A stretch of DNA of 64,000 nt from Flavisolibacter longurius (GTDB lineage: Bacteria > Bacteroidota > Bacteroidia > Chitinophagales > Chitinophagaceae): assembly GCA_014163555.1 (NCBI GenBank), contig JACJGO010000003.1, positions 336,974-400,973 on the forward strand, read 5' to 3'. Below the pieces are notes generated by a model, which had not been told where the DNA came from, did not search any database, and saw only the letters and a program-made list of their open reading frames with translations. Made by a program: the position numbers and the translations under genes. Within the stretch, counting starts at the first letter, position 1. Every line of letters begins with the position of its first letter. Below, one piece after another: positions 36,570 through 45,036 of this stretch.

Positions 36570-37331
36570 CTACAACAACAACTGCAAAAGCGCCTCTACC
36601 ATCTGCATTTGTTCCTGCAAGTGTCCATGCTCTGCCTCCACATTCACATAGCGAATATTTTGCCGGCTGCAATAAAGGCTCAGTGATCCATCGTCTTCCA
36701 CTTTCGACGCCTCTTCCAGCACCACGTTAAAATTCAGGTCCCGCAGGCGGTTGAAAATTTCTTCATCATTGGTCAGAAAAAAATCATCCGGGTCTTGCTG
36801 GCTGTTGATATGCACCGGCATCTCACTTCCCTGGTAAGAAAGTATGCTGAAATGTTCGTTTGTATTGTTGTGCAGGGCCACCAAAATTTTACCTGTATCG
36901 AGCAAGGCCAGCACAGAATTGCGGAACCCTTTTACGGCAGAAAATGCGGCATCGGAAGTTTTGTTGTACAAAGCCAGGTTGTTGCGGATGCCGTGGTCGC
37001 TGAACATGCGGTTGGGATCAAAGCGGTACGCATCAGCTGCCAGCCGGAAAGGAATCAACCGCTCGTTGCCATTCTTTACCTGCACAACCGGGAGCCCCTT
37101 CTTTGCAGAAACGATTTGCGCTACCGCTGCGGCGGTGGTTTCATTGCTGTGCAGGTGAACAAAAAGGAGAGGAGTGCTGGTGATATATTGGGTCTTCTGT
37201 ACAGCAACAGTTGAAAGACCTACCGCTAACACATAGTCGGTAACCAGGGGCACAGGATCGGCTGCCTCCTGCTGCGAGCAGGCTGCCAGATTCAGCGTGC
37301 AGGTAATAAATAAAATAAAGGCTGCTTTCAA
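36570..37331 (-). CDS. Lipoprotein with M14 carboxypeptidase-like zinc motifs
   Basis: 253 residues with a lipoprotein signal (FITCTLNLAAC). Three spaced elements recall M14/AstE-AspA zinc peptidases: HSNE in LFVHLHSNETTAAAVA (HxxE), FDPNRMFSD (compare the family DLNRNF) and ALHNN (the third zinc-type His). Later VNVEAEHGH may offer the general-base Glu. The protein is shorter than full carboxypeptidases, so it would be a minimal form acting on a periplasmic peptide or amide. It starts 5 bp after plsX in the same direction, so it is probably co-transcribed with the lipid gene. The enzyme assignment is inferred from motifs only. Confidence 0.6.
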   Translation of the reverse strand: MKAAFILFITCTLNLAACSQQEAADPVPLVTDYVLAVGLSTVAVQKTQYITSTPLLFVHLHSNETTAAAVAQIVSAKKGLPVVQVKNGNERLIPFRLAADAYRFDPNRMFSDHGIRNNLALYNKTSDAAFSAVKGFRNSVLALLDTGKILVALHNNTNEHFSILSYQGSEMPVHINSQQDPDDFFLTNDEEIFNRLRDLNFNVVLEEASKVEDDGSLSLYCSRQNIRYVNVEAEHGHLQEQMQMVEALLQLLL

Positions 37332-37336
37332 AACGG

Positions 37337-38275
37337 TTACGCTTCCAACTCTTTTTTGAGCTTCTGCATTACGTCTGTTTCTATCATCTTTTGTGCCAGC
37401 GCCAGCATGTTGCGGAAGGCAATGCCTTTGGAGATGCCGTGCCCGATGATCACCGGCTTCGATACGCCCAGTACCGGCGTACCGCCGTAGTTCTCGAAAT
37501 TAAACCGGTCGAAGTATTCGTGGTGAATGCCCTTGCGACGGGTAATCTCGAACAGGCTTTCGGCCATTTTCAAAATAATGTTGCCGGTGAAGCCATCACA
37601 GACCATCACGTCGGCTTTGTCAACAAAAAGGTCACGGCCCTCTGCGTTGCCCACAAAGTTGATGTGACTGTTTTCTTTCAGCAATCCGTAGGCGGCTTGT
37701 GCCAGCAGGTTACCTTTTCCTTCTTCTTCGCCAATATTCATCAGGGCCACGCGGGGGACATCGATGCCCAAAATGGTTTGCGCATACACTGAACCCATGA
37801 TAGCAAACTGGTTCAGGTGTTCGGGCTTGCAGTCGGAGTTTAAGCCCACATCCAGCAGCAATCCGGTTTCACCGTTTTCCTTGGGTACAATGGTAGAGAT
37901 GGTGGGCCGTAACACGCCTTCAATGGGCTTCAGTGCATAATGGGCACCCACCAGCATAGCACCGGTGTTGCCGGCACTAATAAAGGCATCGGTTTTGCCG
38001 CCGGCTAGCAGGCCAAAGCCAATAGCGATAGAGGACTGTTGTTTTTCCTTTAACGCACGGGTGGGATGCTCGTGCATGTCAATCACCTGCGGCGCATGTA
38101 CAACACTGTACCGGCCTTGCGGAAGGGTGATCTCTTCAAACAGGGGTTTTATCTTTTCTTCATCGCCGATGAGCACTACCTGTGCTGCTGTTCCTTCGGA
38201 GAGAAATTGCTGAATGCCGTGGATGACTTCCCGGGGAGCGTAATCGCCACCCATCATATCAATGCCTATCTTCAT
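37337..38275 (-). CDS. plsX: Phosphate acyltransferase PlsX
   Basis: 312 residues of the PlsX fold, starting MKIGIDMMGGDYAPREV. It shows RALKEKQQSSIAIGFGLLAGGKTDAFISAGNTGAMLVGA, GLNSDCKPEHLNQFA and VMVCDGFTGNIILKMAES. PlsX makes acyl-phosphate from acyl-ACP, the first step of phospholipid synthesis with PlsY. The order yceD-rpmF-plsX is the usual bacterial arrangement. fabH, which often follows, is replaced here by a lipoprotein gene. Confidence 0.97.
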   Translation of the reverse strand: MKIGIDMMGGDYAPREVIHGIQQFLSEGTAAQVVLIGDEEKIKPLFEEITLPQGRYSVVHAPQVIDMHEHPTRALKEKQQSSIAIGFGLLAGGKTDAFISAGNTGAMLVGAHYALKPIEGVLRPTISTIVPKENGETGLLLDVGLNSDCKPEHLNQFAIMGSVYAQTILGIDVPRVALMNIGEEEGKGNLLAQAAYGLLKENSHINFVGNAEGRDLFVDKADVMVCDGFTGNIILKMAESLFEITRRKGIHHEYFDRFNFENYGGTPVLGVSKPVIIGHGISKGIAFRNMLALAQKMIETDVMQKLKKELEA

Positions 38276-38294
38276 GTTGGCCCAAAAATAAAAA

Positions 38295-38328
38295 ATCCAT
38301 TATCCCGCCAATGAGGGGGAGAATGGAT
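38295..38328 (-). terminator. Hairpin between rpmF and plsX
   Basis: Minus-strand stem ATCCATT/AATGGAT with inner TCCC/GGGA pairing, followed by TTTTTATTTTT. It may attenuate transcription from the ribosomal protein gene into plsX, letting L32 be made in excess. Confidence 0.55.
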
Positions 38329-38348
38329 GGTGCAAAAATCTTTTTTGC

Positions 38349-38543
38349 TTACTTCTTAATCGGTGCAGTTTCTGCAACAACCTGACCTTTGTAGTACAGT
38401 TTGCCTTCGCTCACGTGTGCACGGTGACGCACATGGATCTCACCGGTAGTTTTATCCGTAGAAAGCGTAGCCGCTACTGCTTTGTAGTGGGTTCTGCGCT
38501 TGGCACTTCTTTGTTGCGAATGTCTGCGTTTCGGATTTGGCAT
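38349..38543 (-). CDS. rpmF: 50S ribosomal protein L32
   Basis: 64 residues, starting MPNPKRRHSQQRSAKRRTHY, with the conserved HRAHVSEGKLYYKGQVV tail. The zinc-binding cysteines found in some L32 are absent (KLYYKG), as in the Cys-less form of the protein. It is encoded between the yceD-type gene and plsX. Confidence 0.96.
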   Translation of the reverse strand: MPNPKRRHSQQRSAKRRTHYKAVAATLSTDKTTGEIHVRHRAHVSEGKLYYKGQVVAETAPIKK

Positions 38544-38658
38544 GACTCAGTTATTTACGTGTTATCTGTTTTATTGGTTATTGCTAAGAGACCAAAGGAG
38601 AAAAGGAGTTGAAGGATAAAATTCTCCTTACTCTTTTTTGCTCTTTTCCACTCTTAGC

Positions 38659-39204
38659 TTACTCTTCCAGGTTTTTAAACTTATCCAGTCCTTTCCAAAG
38701 CGGGTTTTCTCTTTCCTCTTCGGCCTGTTTTAGTTTGTTCAAGATCTCACGGGCGGCAGGGTTGCAATGCGGACCGTCCATGTTCTCATACTCGCATTCC
38801 TTTTGTGTGGGTATGCTCAGGTTTACAAATTCATAAACCATTGAGCCTACATTTAGGTGGCTTTCACCGCGTGAAATATAGTACACATCAGGGTCTTCCT
38901 CGGTTTCGTTCATTTCTTCGGGATTGTCCACTGCCTTAACGGTAACGGTAAAATCCTCGAAAAGTGACATGGGAAGATCAGAATTGCAGCGATCGCAAAC
39001 CACCCTCACGGTACCGCCCACCTGGAAGCGCAACATCATAAAGTTTGTTGTCTTTTCCAGCAGCAGTTTGATGGTGGCGTTGCAGTCCCAGAAATCCTGT
39101 TCGCCGTAATCTTCAAAGAAACTGTCTTTTATCTCGTAATTAAACTCATGAACTCCCGGCTTCAGACCCACGAAAGCAATCTCAAATTCACGCCTGCTGC
39201 TCAT
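38659..39204 (-). CDS. YceD/DUF177 family protein
   Basis: 181 residues from MSSRREFEIAFVGLKPG (the frame extends 21 codons upstream, but this ATG fits the family). It has VRVVCDRCNSDLPMSL with the CxxC pair, and C-terminal IPTQKECEYENMDGPHCNP. DUF177 proteins are linked to 23S rRNA accumulation and plastid/bacterial ribosome assembly and nearly always precede rpmF. The order here is standard. Confidence 0.93.
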   Translation of the reverse strand: MSSRREFEIAFVGLKPGVHEFNYEIKDSFFEDYGEQDFWDCNATIKLLLEKTTNFMMLRFQVGGTVRVVCDRCNSDLPMSLFEDFTVTVKAVDNPEEMNETEEDPDVYYISRGESHLNVGSMVYEFVNLSIPTQKECEYENMDGPHCNPAAREILNKLKQAEEERENPLWKGLDKFKNLEE

Positions 39205-39296
39205 GACTTTACTTTTAAGAGTTTGCGAAGGTAAAGGAAAACGGCTGAAATAGAGTATTTTGCCCAAATATTTTAACGAATCGGCCTGTAAAAACC

Positions 39297-40391
39297 ATGT
39301 TCAAAGCCCTTTTTCGCGACCGCTACCTGGTTCTCCTTTTGCTGGTTGCTGTGGGAATCAGGCTTTTTGCAATTAACAGTGCCTGGGTAGAGCAATATTA
39401 CAGCCTGGGCATTTATCCCCCAATCGCTTCGGTGCTGCGGCTACTTTTGGGATGGATCCCGTTCAGCATCGGCGATCTTGTGTACCTGCTCTCCTTTGTT
39501 TGGGTGGTACGTAAAACCTGGCGGCTGATACAACGGATCAGGTGGCGCAAGGCAGGAGAGGGACTTTCCTGGATGCTTTTGCGAAAGTACCTGAAGTTAT
39601 CCCTGCTTATCTATATTGTATTCAGCCTGTTTTGGGGATTGAATTATTACCGGCAGGGAATTGCCGCCCAACTGAACCTGCAGTTGGAGACCTATTCGGT
39701 AGACGAGCTGTTCAACCTTACACTAGTGCTGCAGCAGCAGCTCAATCAACAAGCCGAAAAAGTGGACTCGCTGGAGAGAATCCGGCTCAACAAAAACAGC
39801 CTGCTTTTTCAACAGGGGGCACAAACCTTTCGGGCTGCCACCAAAACCTATCCTTATTTCACCTACCCGGTTTCCTCGCTGAAGCCTTCCCTGTTTACAC
39901 CGGTGGGTCACCTGGTGGGTTTTACCGGTTATTACAACCCGTTTAGCGGCGAAGCACAACTGAAAACCAGCATTCCTGTTTTTTTAAAGCCCTTTGTGGT
40001 GTTGCACGAAATTGCCCACCAACAGGGCTATGCCCGGGAGAACGAGGCCAGCTTTGTGGCTTACCTTGCCAGCAAGGCTTCCACCGATGTTGACTTTCTA
40101 TACTCTGTGTATTTTGAGTTGTACCGCGATGCAATCTATGAATGCCGGTTAACCCCAAACAAAGAACTCACCGAATCTATCCGCAAAAACCTGCATCCCC
40201 GGGTGCAGCGTGATAGCCGCGATTTACAGCTTTACCTGTTGCGGAACCAGAATTTTGTAGAGCCTTTTATGTCAGGTGTGTATGACCGTTATTTAAAGCT
40301 GAATAACCAGCCAAAAGGAAAAGCAACCTATAATGAAGTGATTGCTTACCTGTTGGCCTATATGAAAAAGTTTGGGGCGGCTGCCATCTAA
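39297..40391 (+). CDS. DUF3810 family membrane protein with HExxH metalloprotease motif
   Basis: 364 residues with three N-terminal membrane segments (YLVLLLLVAVGIRLFAI, a second near SIGDLVYLLSFVWVV, a third LSLLIYIVFSLFWGLNYYR). The soluble part carries HEIAHQQGYARENEASFVAYL, a HExxH zinc motif with a downstream Glu. DUF3810 is mostly confined to Bacteroidota and Firmicutes, and its function is not established. A plausible zinc protease of the cell envelope; no operon partner is evident. Confidence 0.92.
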   Translation: MFKALFRDRYLVLLLLVAVGIRLFAINSAWVEQYYSLGIYPPIASVLRLLLGWIPFSIGDLVYLLSFVWVVRKTWRLIQRIRWRKAGEGLSWMLLRKYLKLSLLIYIVFSLFWGLNYYRQGIAAQLNLQLETYSVDELFNLTLVLQQQLNQQAEKVDSLERIRLNKNSLLFQQGAQTFRAATKTYPYFTYPVSSLKPSLFTPVGHLVGFTGYYNPFSGEAQLKTSIPVFLKPFVVLHEIAHQQGYARENEASFVAYLASKASTDVDFLYSVYFELYRDAIYECRLTPNKELTESIRKNLHPRVQRDSRDLQLYLLRNQNFVEPFMSGVYDRYLKLNNQPKGKATYNEVIAYLLAYMKKFGAAAI

Positions 40392-40420
40392 TCGGCCTTA
40401 TAGTTGTTAGCTTCATAGCT

Positions 40421-40894
40421 ATGAAGAATTGGATGAAACTTGTTATTAGCATTGGATTACCGGTTGCCGTTGGCGCCATTGCCGGATTGTTTACGAATAC
40501 AGAGGTCAATAGCTGGTACCAGGAGATTGATAAACCCTCCTGGCAGCCCCCGGGTTGGGTGTTTGGCCCGGTGTGGACCGTATTGTATATATTAATGGGT
40601 GTGGCGTTTTACCTGATATGGAAAAGCAGCGCCCCGGCAAAAACAAAACGTATGGCCATAACGCTTTGGGTCATTCAACTGGTGTTTAATTTTTTCTGGT
40701 CGTTCATCTTTTTCCGGCAGCACCAGATCGACTGGGCCCTTGCGGAAATTCTGGTGCTTTGGTTTTTTATCCTGCTGACCATTATCTATTTCAGTCGCAT
40801 TAGTAAGCTGGCGGCCTGGCTAATGGTACCGTATATCAGTTGGGTGAGCTTTGCCAGTTTACTTACTTATGCGATCTACCAATTGAACAGTTAG
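40421..40894 (+). CDS. TspO/MBR family protein
   Basis: 157 residues with five predicted membrane helices. The signature KPSWQPPGWVFGPVWTVLYI is at residues ~38-58, plus LWVIQLVFNFFWSFIFF and WFFILLTIIYFSRIS. TspO proteins bind porphyrins and affect tetrapyrrole or stress physiology in bacteria. It is encoded 29 bp after the DUF3810 gene; a functional link is unknown. Confidence 0.93.
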   Translation: MKNWMKLVISIGLPVAVGAIAGLFTNTEVNSWYQEIDKPSWQPPGWVFGPVWTVLYILMGVAFYLIWKSSAPAKTKRMAITLWVIQLVFNFFWSFIFFRQHQIDWALAEILVLWFFILLTIIYFSRISKLAAWLMVPYISWVSFASLLTYAIYQLNS

Positions 40895-40978
40895 CCGCGT
40901 TAACATTATAGGGTTGGCCAATTCCACACATTTGTCTATGAGTAAAAGATTTTACTTATGGGCAGAAAGGTTTCCGGC

Positions 40979-41443
40979 TCATAGCTTATTCCACTCCCAC
41001 AAGCCCCATTTTAGTTTATCCGGAATCTTGTAACCATTCTGTTTCAGTGTCAGGAGTATATTGCCGCGGTGATGCGATTCGTGTGAGATTAAGTAAGAAA
41101 CAAAGGGAATCAGGCCGGTTTTAAACGAAGGAAGCTTGCCGCCATTCTCCCAACTATTGTCAATAAGCTGCCGGATGGAGGCTGCAGATTTTTCAAGCAC
41201 TTCTTTCAGGCTATCAGGTGTCAGTATCGCTTCTTTCGTCAGCACCAGGCTTTTCTGGTAAAGAGGTTTGGCTACCGATTCCAGCCAGGTAAGACGGGTA
41301 TTGTGCAGGTGCGCAAATTGTTCGCCGACAGAGCGGCCGCGGGCCGAAAGCGAAACCTTCAGATCGGCTTCGGTAAGGTGGGAGAGCAGCAGGAGGTTGT
41401 GTTGCTGATGAATTTCCCAGGCCAGCAGCAGTTGTTCTTTCAT
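40979..41443 (-). CDS. DinB family protein
   Basis: 154 residues from MKEQLLLAWEIHQQHN. It has the DinB/YfiT four-helix pattern, with metal-type His residues in EQFAHLHNTRLTW and SHESHHRGNILLTL. The family includes nickel- or zinc-binding thiol-transfer proteins and stress proteins of unknown substrate. The frame extends 12 codons further upstream, but those codons overlap the terminator of the next gene. Confidence 0.85.
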   Translation of the reverse strand: MKEQLLLAWEIHQQHNLLLLSHLTEADLKVSLSARGRSVGEQFAHLHNTRLTWLESVAKPLYQKSLVLTKEAILTPDSLKEVLEKSAASIRQLIDNSWENGGKLPSFKTGLIPFVSYLISHESHHRGNILLTLKQNGYKIPDKLKWGLWEWNKL

Positions 41444-41450
41444 AGAGGGC

Positions 41451-41476
41451 AAAAAAAATCCCCGCCGGGGCGGGGA
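41451..41476 (-). terminator. Terminator after the DUF1573 pair
   Basis: Stem TCCCCGCC/GGCGGGGA followed on the minus strand by eight T. It sits 8 bp after the stop of the second DUF1573 gene. Confidence 0.85.
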
Positions 41477-41484
41477 CAATTTAT

Positions 41485-41916
41485 TTAGGAGGCTTTTTTC
41501 ACTTTCGTGGCTTTTGCCGGTGCGGCGGTTACGCTGTTAGCGTCTACCACTTCGCCGGTGATGTTTACCTGCTTCGGTTCAGCCACACCAGCGAACTGAA
41601 TATATACTGGTTTGGTGAAGGTGCCCATAGAAGCGGCATTATAACCCACTTTCACTTTGGTGCTGGCACCGGGAGCGATAGGTTCTTGGGCATACTCTGG
41701 CGTGGTGCAGCCGCAGCTAGCCCAGGCTTTTTCAATTACTAGCGGCTTGTTGGTCGTGTTGGTAATAGTAAACACAGTTGTAACCGGTACACCCTGCTTG
41801 ATCTTACCAAAATCATACTTTTCTGTATTCATTTTGATCAGGTCGTCGGCTTTTTGTTGTGCCATAGCGCTGATGCTGACCACAAAGGCGGCGGCGATAA
41901 AGAGTAACTTTTTCAT
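41485..41916 (-). CDS. DUF1573 domain protein, copy B
   Basis: 143 residues: signal peptide (LLFIAAAFVVSISAMAQ), then an Ig-like DUF1573 domain (YDFGKIKQGVPVTTVFTITN, CGCTTPEYAQEPIAPGASTK, VGYNAASMGTFTKPVYIQFA). The CGCTTPE motif is typical of the family. Bacteroidota often encode it in tandem; the function is unknown but likely periplasmic or surface. A Lys/Ala-rich tail (APAKATKVKKAS) follows. Confidence 0.92.
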   Translation of the reverse strand: MKKLLFIAAAFVVSISAMAQQKADDLIKMNTEKYDFGKIKQGVPVTTVFTITNTTNKPLVIEKAWASCGCTTPEYAQEPIAPGASTKVKVGYNAASMGTFTKPVYIQFAGVAEPKQVNITGEVVDANSVTAAPAKATKVKKAS

Positions 41917-41919
41917 TTC

Positions 41920-42351
41920 TTATTGCATTTGTTGTTTTAAAAAATTAACTGAAGCGTTGGTAGGAGCAGAGCCGGCGGGTGCACGCCAGACGTTTCCTTT
42001 TATAATGATTTGTTTTGAGCTGTTTCCGTTGTATTGCACCGTAACCATTTTTTCAAAATGGCCTTCGGCCGCCGCATTGTAACCAACTTTGATGGTACCG
42101 GTGGCGCCCGGTGCAATGGGTTCGCGGCTCCATTCCGGCGTGGTGCAACCACAGGTTGCATTGACGTTGTCAATCTTCAGCGGAGCTTTCCCCTTGTTTA
42201 TAATCTGAAATATATGGTAAACCGGCTTGCCCTGTGGAATGGATCCAAAATCAAACGGGGTTTCTTTCAGCTCCAGGCCTTCGGCAGCCGTTTGAGCATA
42301 CACCGCCATCGACAGAAGAAAGGAAATAGCCAAGGATAGGAGTTTCTTCAT
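41920..42351 (-). CDS. DUF1573 domain protein, copy A
   Basis: 143 residues: signal peptide (LLSLAISFLLSMAVYAQ), DUF1573 core (FDFGSIPQGKPVYHIFQIIN, CGCTTPEWSREPIAPGATG, VGYNAAAEGHFEKMVTVQYN). It shares length, motif order and spacing with copy B, which begins 3 bp after its stop, so a local duplication is likely. The two diverge in their tails (this one ends VNFLKQQMQ). Confidence 0.92.
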   Translation of the reverse strand: MKKLLSLAISFLLSMAVYAQTAAEGLELKETPFDFGSIPQGKPVYHIFQIINKGKAPLKIDNVNATCGCTTPEWSREPIAPGATGTIKVGYNAAAEGHFEKMVTVQYNGNSSKQIIIKGNVWRAPAGSAPTNASVNFLKQQMQ

Positions 42352-42572
42352 ATTTCAGTGGTTCAGATCAAAAATAAACCAAAGATTCATCTTCTGAAAG
42401 CCTTGCGGACAATTTGGGTTTTTTTAACGGTGAGATAAACTGCAGAGAGAATGAGGGGCAGAGAGTTTCGCAGAGAAATCTTGTTTATTGAAAGCTTATT
42501 CCTGCCATAAGCTGAAAGATTAATACTGGCTAATAAACACAAGTCCTCTCTGCGAAGGCCCCGGCTTCTCCT

Positions 42573-42606
42573 GTTCGCTGCGGTAAAACACGAACCCCTA
42601 TTTTTG
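42573..42606 (+). promoter_or_regulatory. Candidate leaderless promoter for the E1 gene
   Basis: TATTTTTG at 42599-42606 is an exact TAnnTTTG Bacteroidota -7 box, with a TTCG at 42574-42577 (21 bp apart) as a weak -33 element. Its last base is only 4 bp before the ATG, so transcription would start at or near the start codon. Confidence 0.4.
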
Positions 42607-42610
42607 CGGC

Positions 42611-45001
42611 ATGGAAAATCTAACGGAAGGAGCCGGATCGTTGGAGCAATTGTCGTTCGATCACTTTCGGAACGAAGTGTTGCAGGACTACCGGATGGCA
42701 TGTATCAGTCGTGAGGCCAGCCTGCTGGGACGCAAGGAGGTGCTGACAGGAAAGGCCAAGTTTGGCATTTTTGGCGATGGAAAGGAAGTGGCCCAGGTGG
42801 CGATGGCCAAGTTTTTCCAGCCGGGTGATTTTCGTTCGGGTTACTACCGAGACCAATCCTTTGCCTTTGCCACAGGGCAGGGCAGTGTGCAGTCGTTTTT
42901 TGCCCAGCTTTATGCCGATCCCGATATAAACAATGATCCGTATAGTGCCGGACGGCAGATGAGTTCGCATTTTTCCACTCCATTTGTAGATGAAAATGGC
43001 GACTGGCTTCCCCTGGCGCAACGCAAGAATATTTCAGCTGACATTGCCCCCACCGCCGGCCAGATGCCGCGTGGCTTGGGCTTGGCCCTGGCTTCCAAAG
43101 CTTTTCGGAAAATCGAGGGTCTGAAGCAGTTCACGGAGCTTTCCAACAACGGAAACGAAGTTTGTTTTGTCACCATCGGTGATGCTTCTACTTCCGAAGG
43201 GCATTTTTGGGAAACCATCAATGCGGCCGGTGTGCAGCAGGTACCCATGGCTGTGTTTGTTTGGGACGATGGCTATGGCATTTCTGTTCCCAAAAAATAC
43301 CAAACCACCAAAGGCTCCATATCCGAGGTGCTGAAAGGTTTTCAAAAAGAAGACGGTACCAACGGCTTTCATATTTATAAAGTAAAGGGCTGGGATTATG
43401 CCAGTCTTTGCGAAACTTTTGAAGAAGGCATTCGACTGGCCCGGGAAACGCATACGCCGGTGCTTTTTCATGTAGAAGGCCTAACGCAGCCGCAGGGGCA
43501 TTCCACATCGGGCAGCCATGAGCGTTATAAATCTTCAGACCGGCTGACCTGGGAGCGGGAGTGGGATTGCATCCGCAAAATGCGGGAGTGGATCCTGGCC
43601 AATGCCCTTGCTGAAGAAGAAGAGCTGGAGATACTGGAAACCGAAGCCAAAGAATATGTCCGCGACTGCCGTACCAAAGCCTGGGAAGGTTACCTGGCAC
43701 CTATCAAACAGCAGGTGGCAAAGGCTGTTGAACTAATGACCGACGTGGCGGCAAAAGTACCGGCACTGTCGGCCGAACTGGAAAAGGGAATCAATGAGCT
43801 TTCCGCCATTCGTGAGCCTCTTCGCCGGGACGTGATGCGCATTTTACATGCTGCCGTAACCCTCGCCGGCAATCAGGAGGAAGCTTTCTGGCTGAAAAAA
43901 TTTTATACCGATCTGCAGCAAAAGGCAAAAGAAACTTACAACAGTCATCTGTATAACGAAGGGCCGAAAAGTGCCTTGAAAGTAGAGGAAGTGAAGATAG
44001 CCTATGCTTCCGATGCGCCTGTTGTGAATGGCTTTGAAGTGCTGAACCGTTATTTTGATGCCCTTTTTGCCGCCAATGAAAAAGTAGTGGCGTTTGGCGA
44101 AGACCTGGGAAATATAGGGGATGTAAACCAGGGGTTTGCCGGCCTGCAGGCAAAATACGGCGAAGAGCGCATCTTCGATACCGGCATCCGCGAACTCACC
44201 ATCATGGGTCAAGGCATTGGCCTTGCCATGCGGGGACTGCGGCCGATTGCTGAAATTCAATACCTCGATTATTTATTATACGGACTGGAGCCCCTGAGCG
44301 ATGATGCGGCTACCCTGCACTACCGTACGTTTGGCCGGCAAAGCTGTCCGATTATTGTGCGTACACGGGGCCACCGCCTGGAAGGCATCTGGCACAGCGG
44401 CTCTCCCATGGGCATGGTGGTGAATTCGCTCCGCGGCATGTATGTCTGTGTTCCCCGCAACATGACGCAGGCTGTAGGTATGTACAACACCTTGCTCCGC
44501 GGCAACGATCCGGGCATTGTGATTGAGAGCCTGAACGGCTATCGTCTTAAAGAAAAATTGCCTTCCAATTTACTCCAGTACACGGTGCCGCTTGGCGTAC
44601 CTGAGGTAGTAAAACAAGGCTCGGATATTACTGTTGTCAGTTACGGGTCTACCTTACGCATTGCGGTAGAAGCGGCACAGGCCCTGGAAAAAGCAGTCAT
44701 TTCCTGTGAGGTCATCGATGTCCAAACCCTTTTGCCGTTTGATCTTCATCATAAGATACTGGACTCGCTGAAAAAAACCAGCCGCATTTTATTTGTAGAT
44801 GAAGATGTGCCGGGTGGAGCTACGGCCTATATGTTCCAGCAGGTAATGGAAGGGCAGGGTGGCTACCGCTGGCTGGATGTGGCGCCACGGACACTTACTG
44901 CCAAAGCACATCGTCCGCCATATGGAAGCGATGGTGATTATTTCAGCAAGCCCAATGCCGAGGAAATTGAAACGGTGATCCGGCAGATGATGGCGGAGTA
45001 A
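42611..45001 (+). CDS. 2-oxoacid dehydrogenase E1, fused alpha and beta subunits
   Basis: 796 residues, two subunits in one chain. The alpha half (1-~430) carries the thiamine-pyrophosphate motif in GDASTSEGHFWETINAAGVQ and the phosphorylation-loop region THPVLFHVEGLTQPQGHSTSG-like sequence. The beta half (from ~455) has VVAFGEDLGNIGDVNQGFAG, RIFDTGIRELTIMGQGIG, IVRTRGHRLEGIWHSGSPMG and VDVQTLLPFD-type regions. Such fusions are common in Bacteroidota and act as branched-chain 2-oxoacid (or pyruvate) dehydrogenase E1, feeding acyl groups to a lipoyl E2. No E2 or E3 gene is adjacent. Confidence 0.92.
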   Translation: MENLTEGAGSLEQLSFDHFRNEVLQDYRMACISREASLLGRKEVLTGKAKFGIFGDGKEVAQVAMAKFFQPGDFRSGYYRDQSFAFATGQGSVQSFFAQLYADPDINNDPYSAGRQMSSHFSTPFVDENGDWLPLAQRKNISADIAPTAGQMPRGLGLALASKAFRKIEGLKQFTELSNNGNEVCFVTIGDASTSEGHFWETINAAGVQQVPMAVFVWDDGYGISVPKKYQTTKGSISEVLKGFQKEDGTNGFHIYKVKGWDYASLCETFEEGIRLARETHTPVLFHVEGLTQPQGHSTSGSHERYKSSDRLTWEREWDCIRKMREWILANALAEEEELEILETEAKEYVRDCRTKAWEGYLAPIKQQVAKAVELMTDVAAKVPALSAELEKGINELSAIREPLRRDVMRILHAAVTLAGNQEEAFWLKKFYTDLQQKAKETYNSHLYNEGPKSALKVEEVKIAYASDAPVVNGFEVLNRYFDALFAANEKVVAFGEDLGNIGDVNQGFAGLQAKYGEERIFDTGIRELTIMGQGIGLAMRGLRPIAEIQYLDYLLYGLEPLSDDAATLHYRTFGRQSCPIIVRTRGHRLEGIWHSGSPMGMVVNSLRGMYVCVPRNMTQAVGMYNTLLRGNDPGIVIESLNGYRLKEKLPSNLLQYTVPLGVPEVVKQGSDITVVSYGSTLRIAVEAAQALEKAVISCEVIDVQTLLPFDLHHKILDSLKKTSRILFVDEDVPGGATAYMFQQVMEGQGGYRWLDVAPRTLTAKAHRPPYGSDGDYFSKPNAEEIETVIRQMMAE

Positions 45002-45036
45002 TACGCAGATAATGGAATTCTAAATAAGCAACAAAC

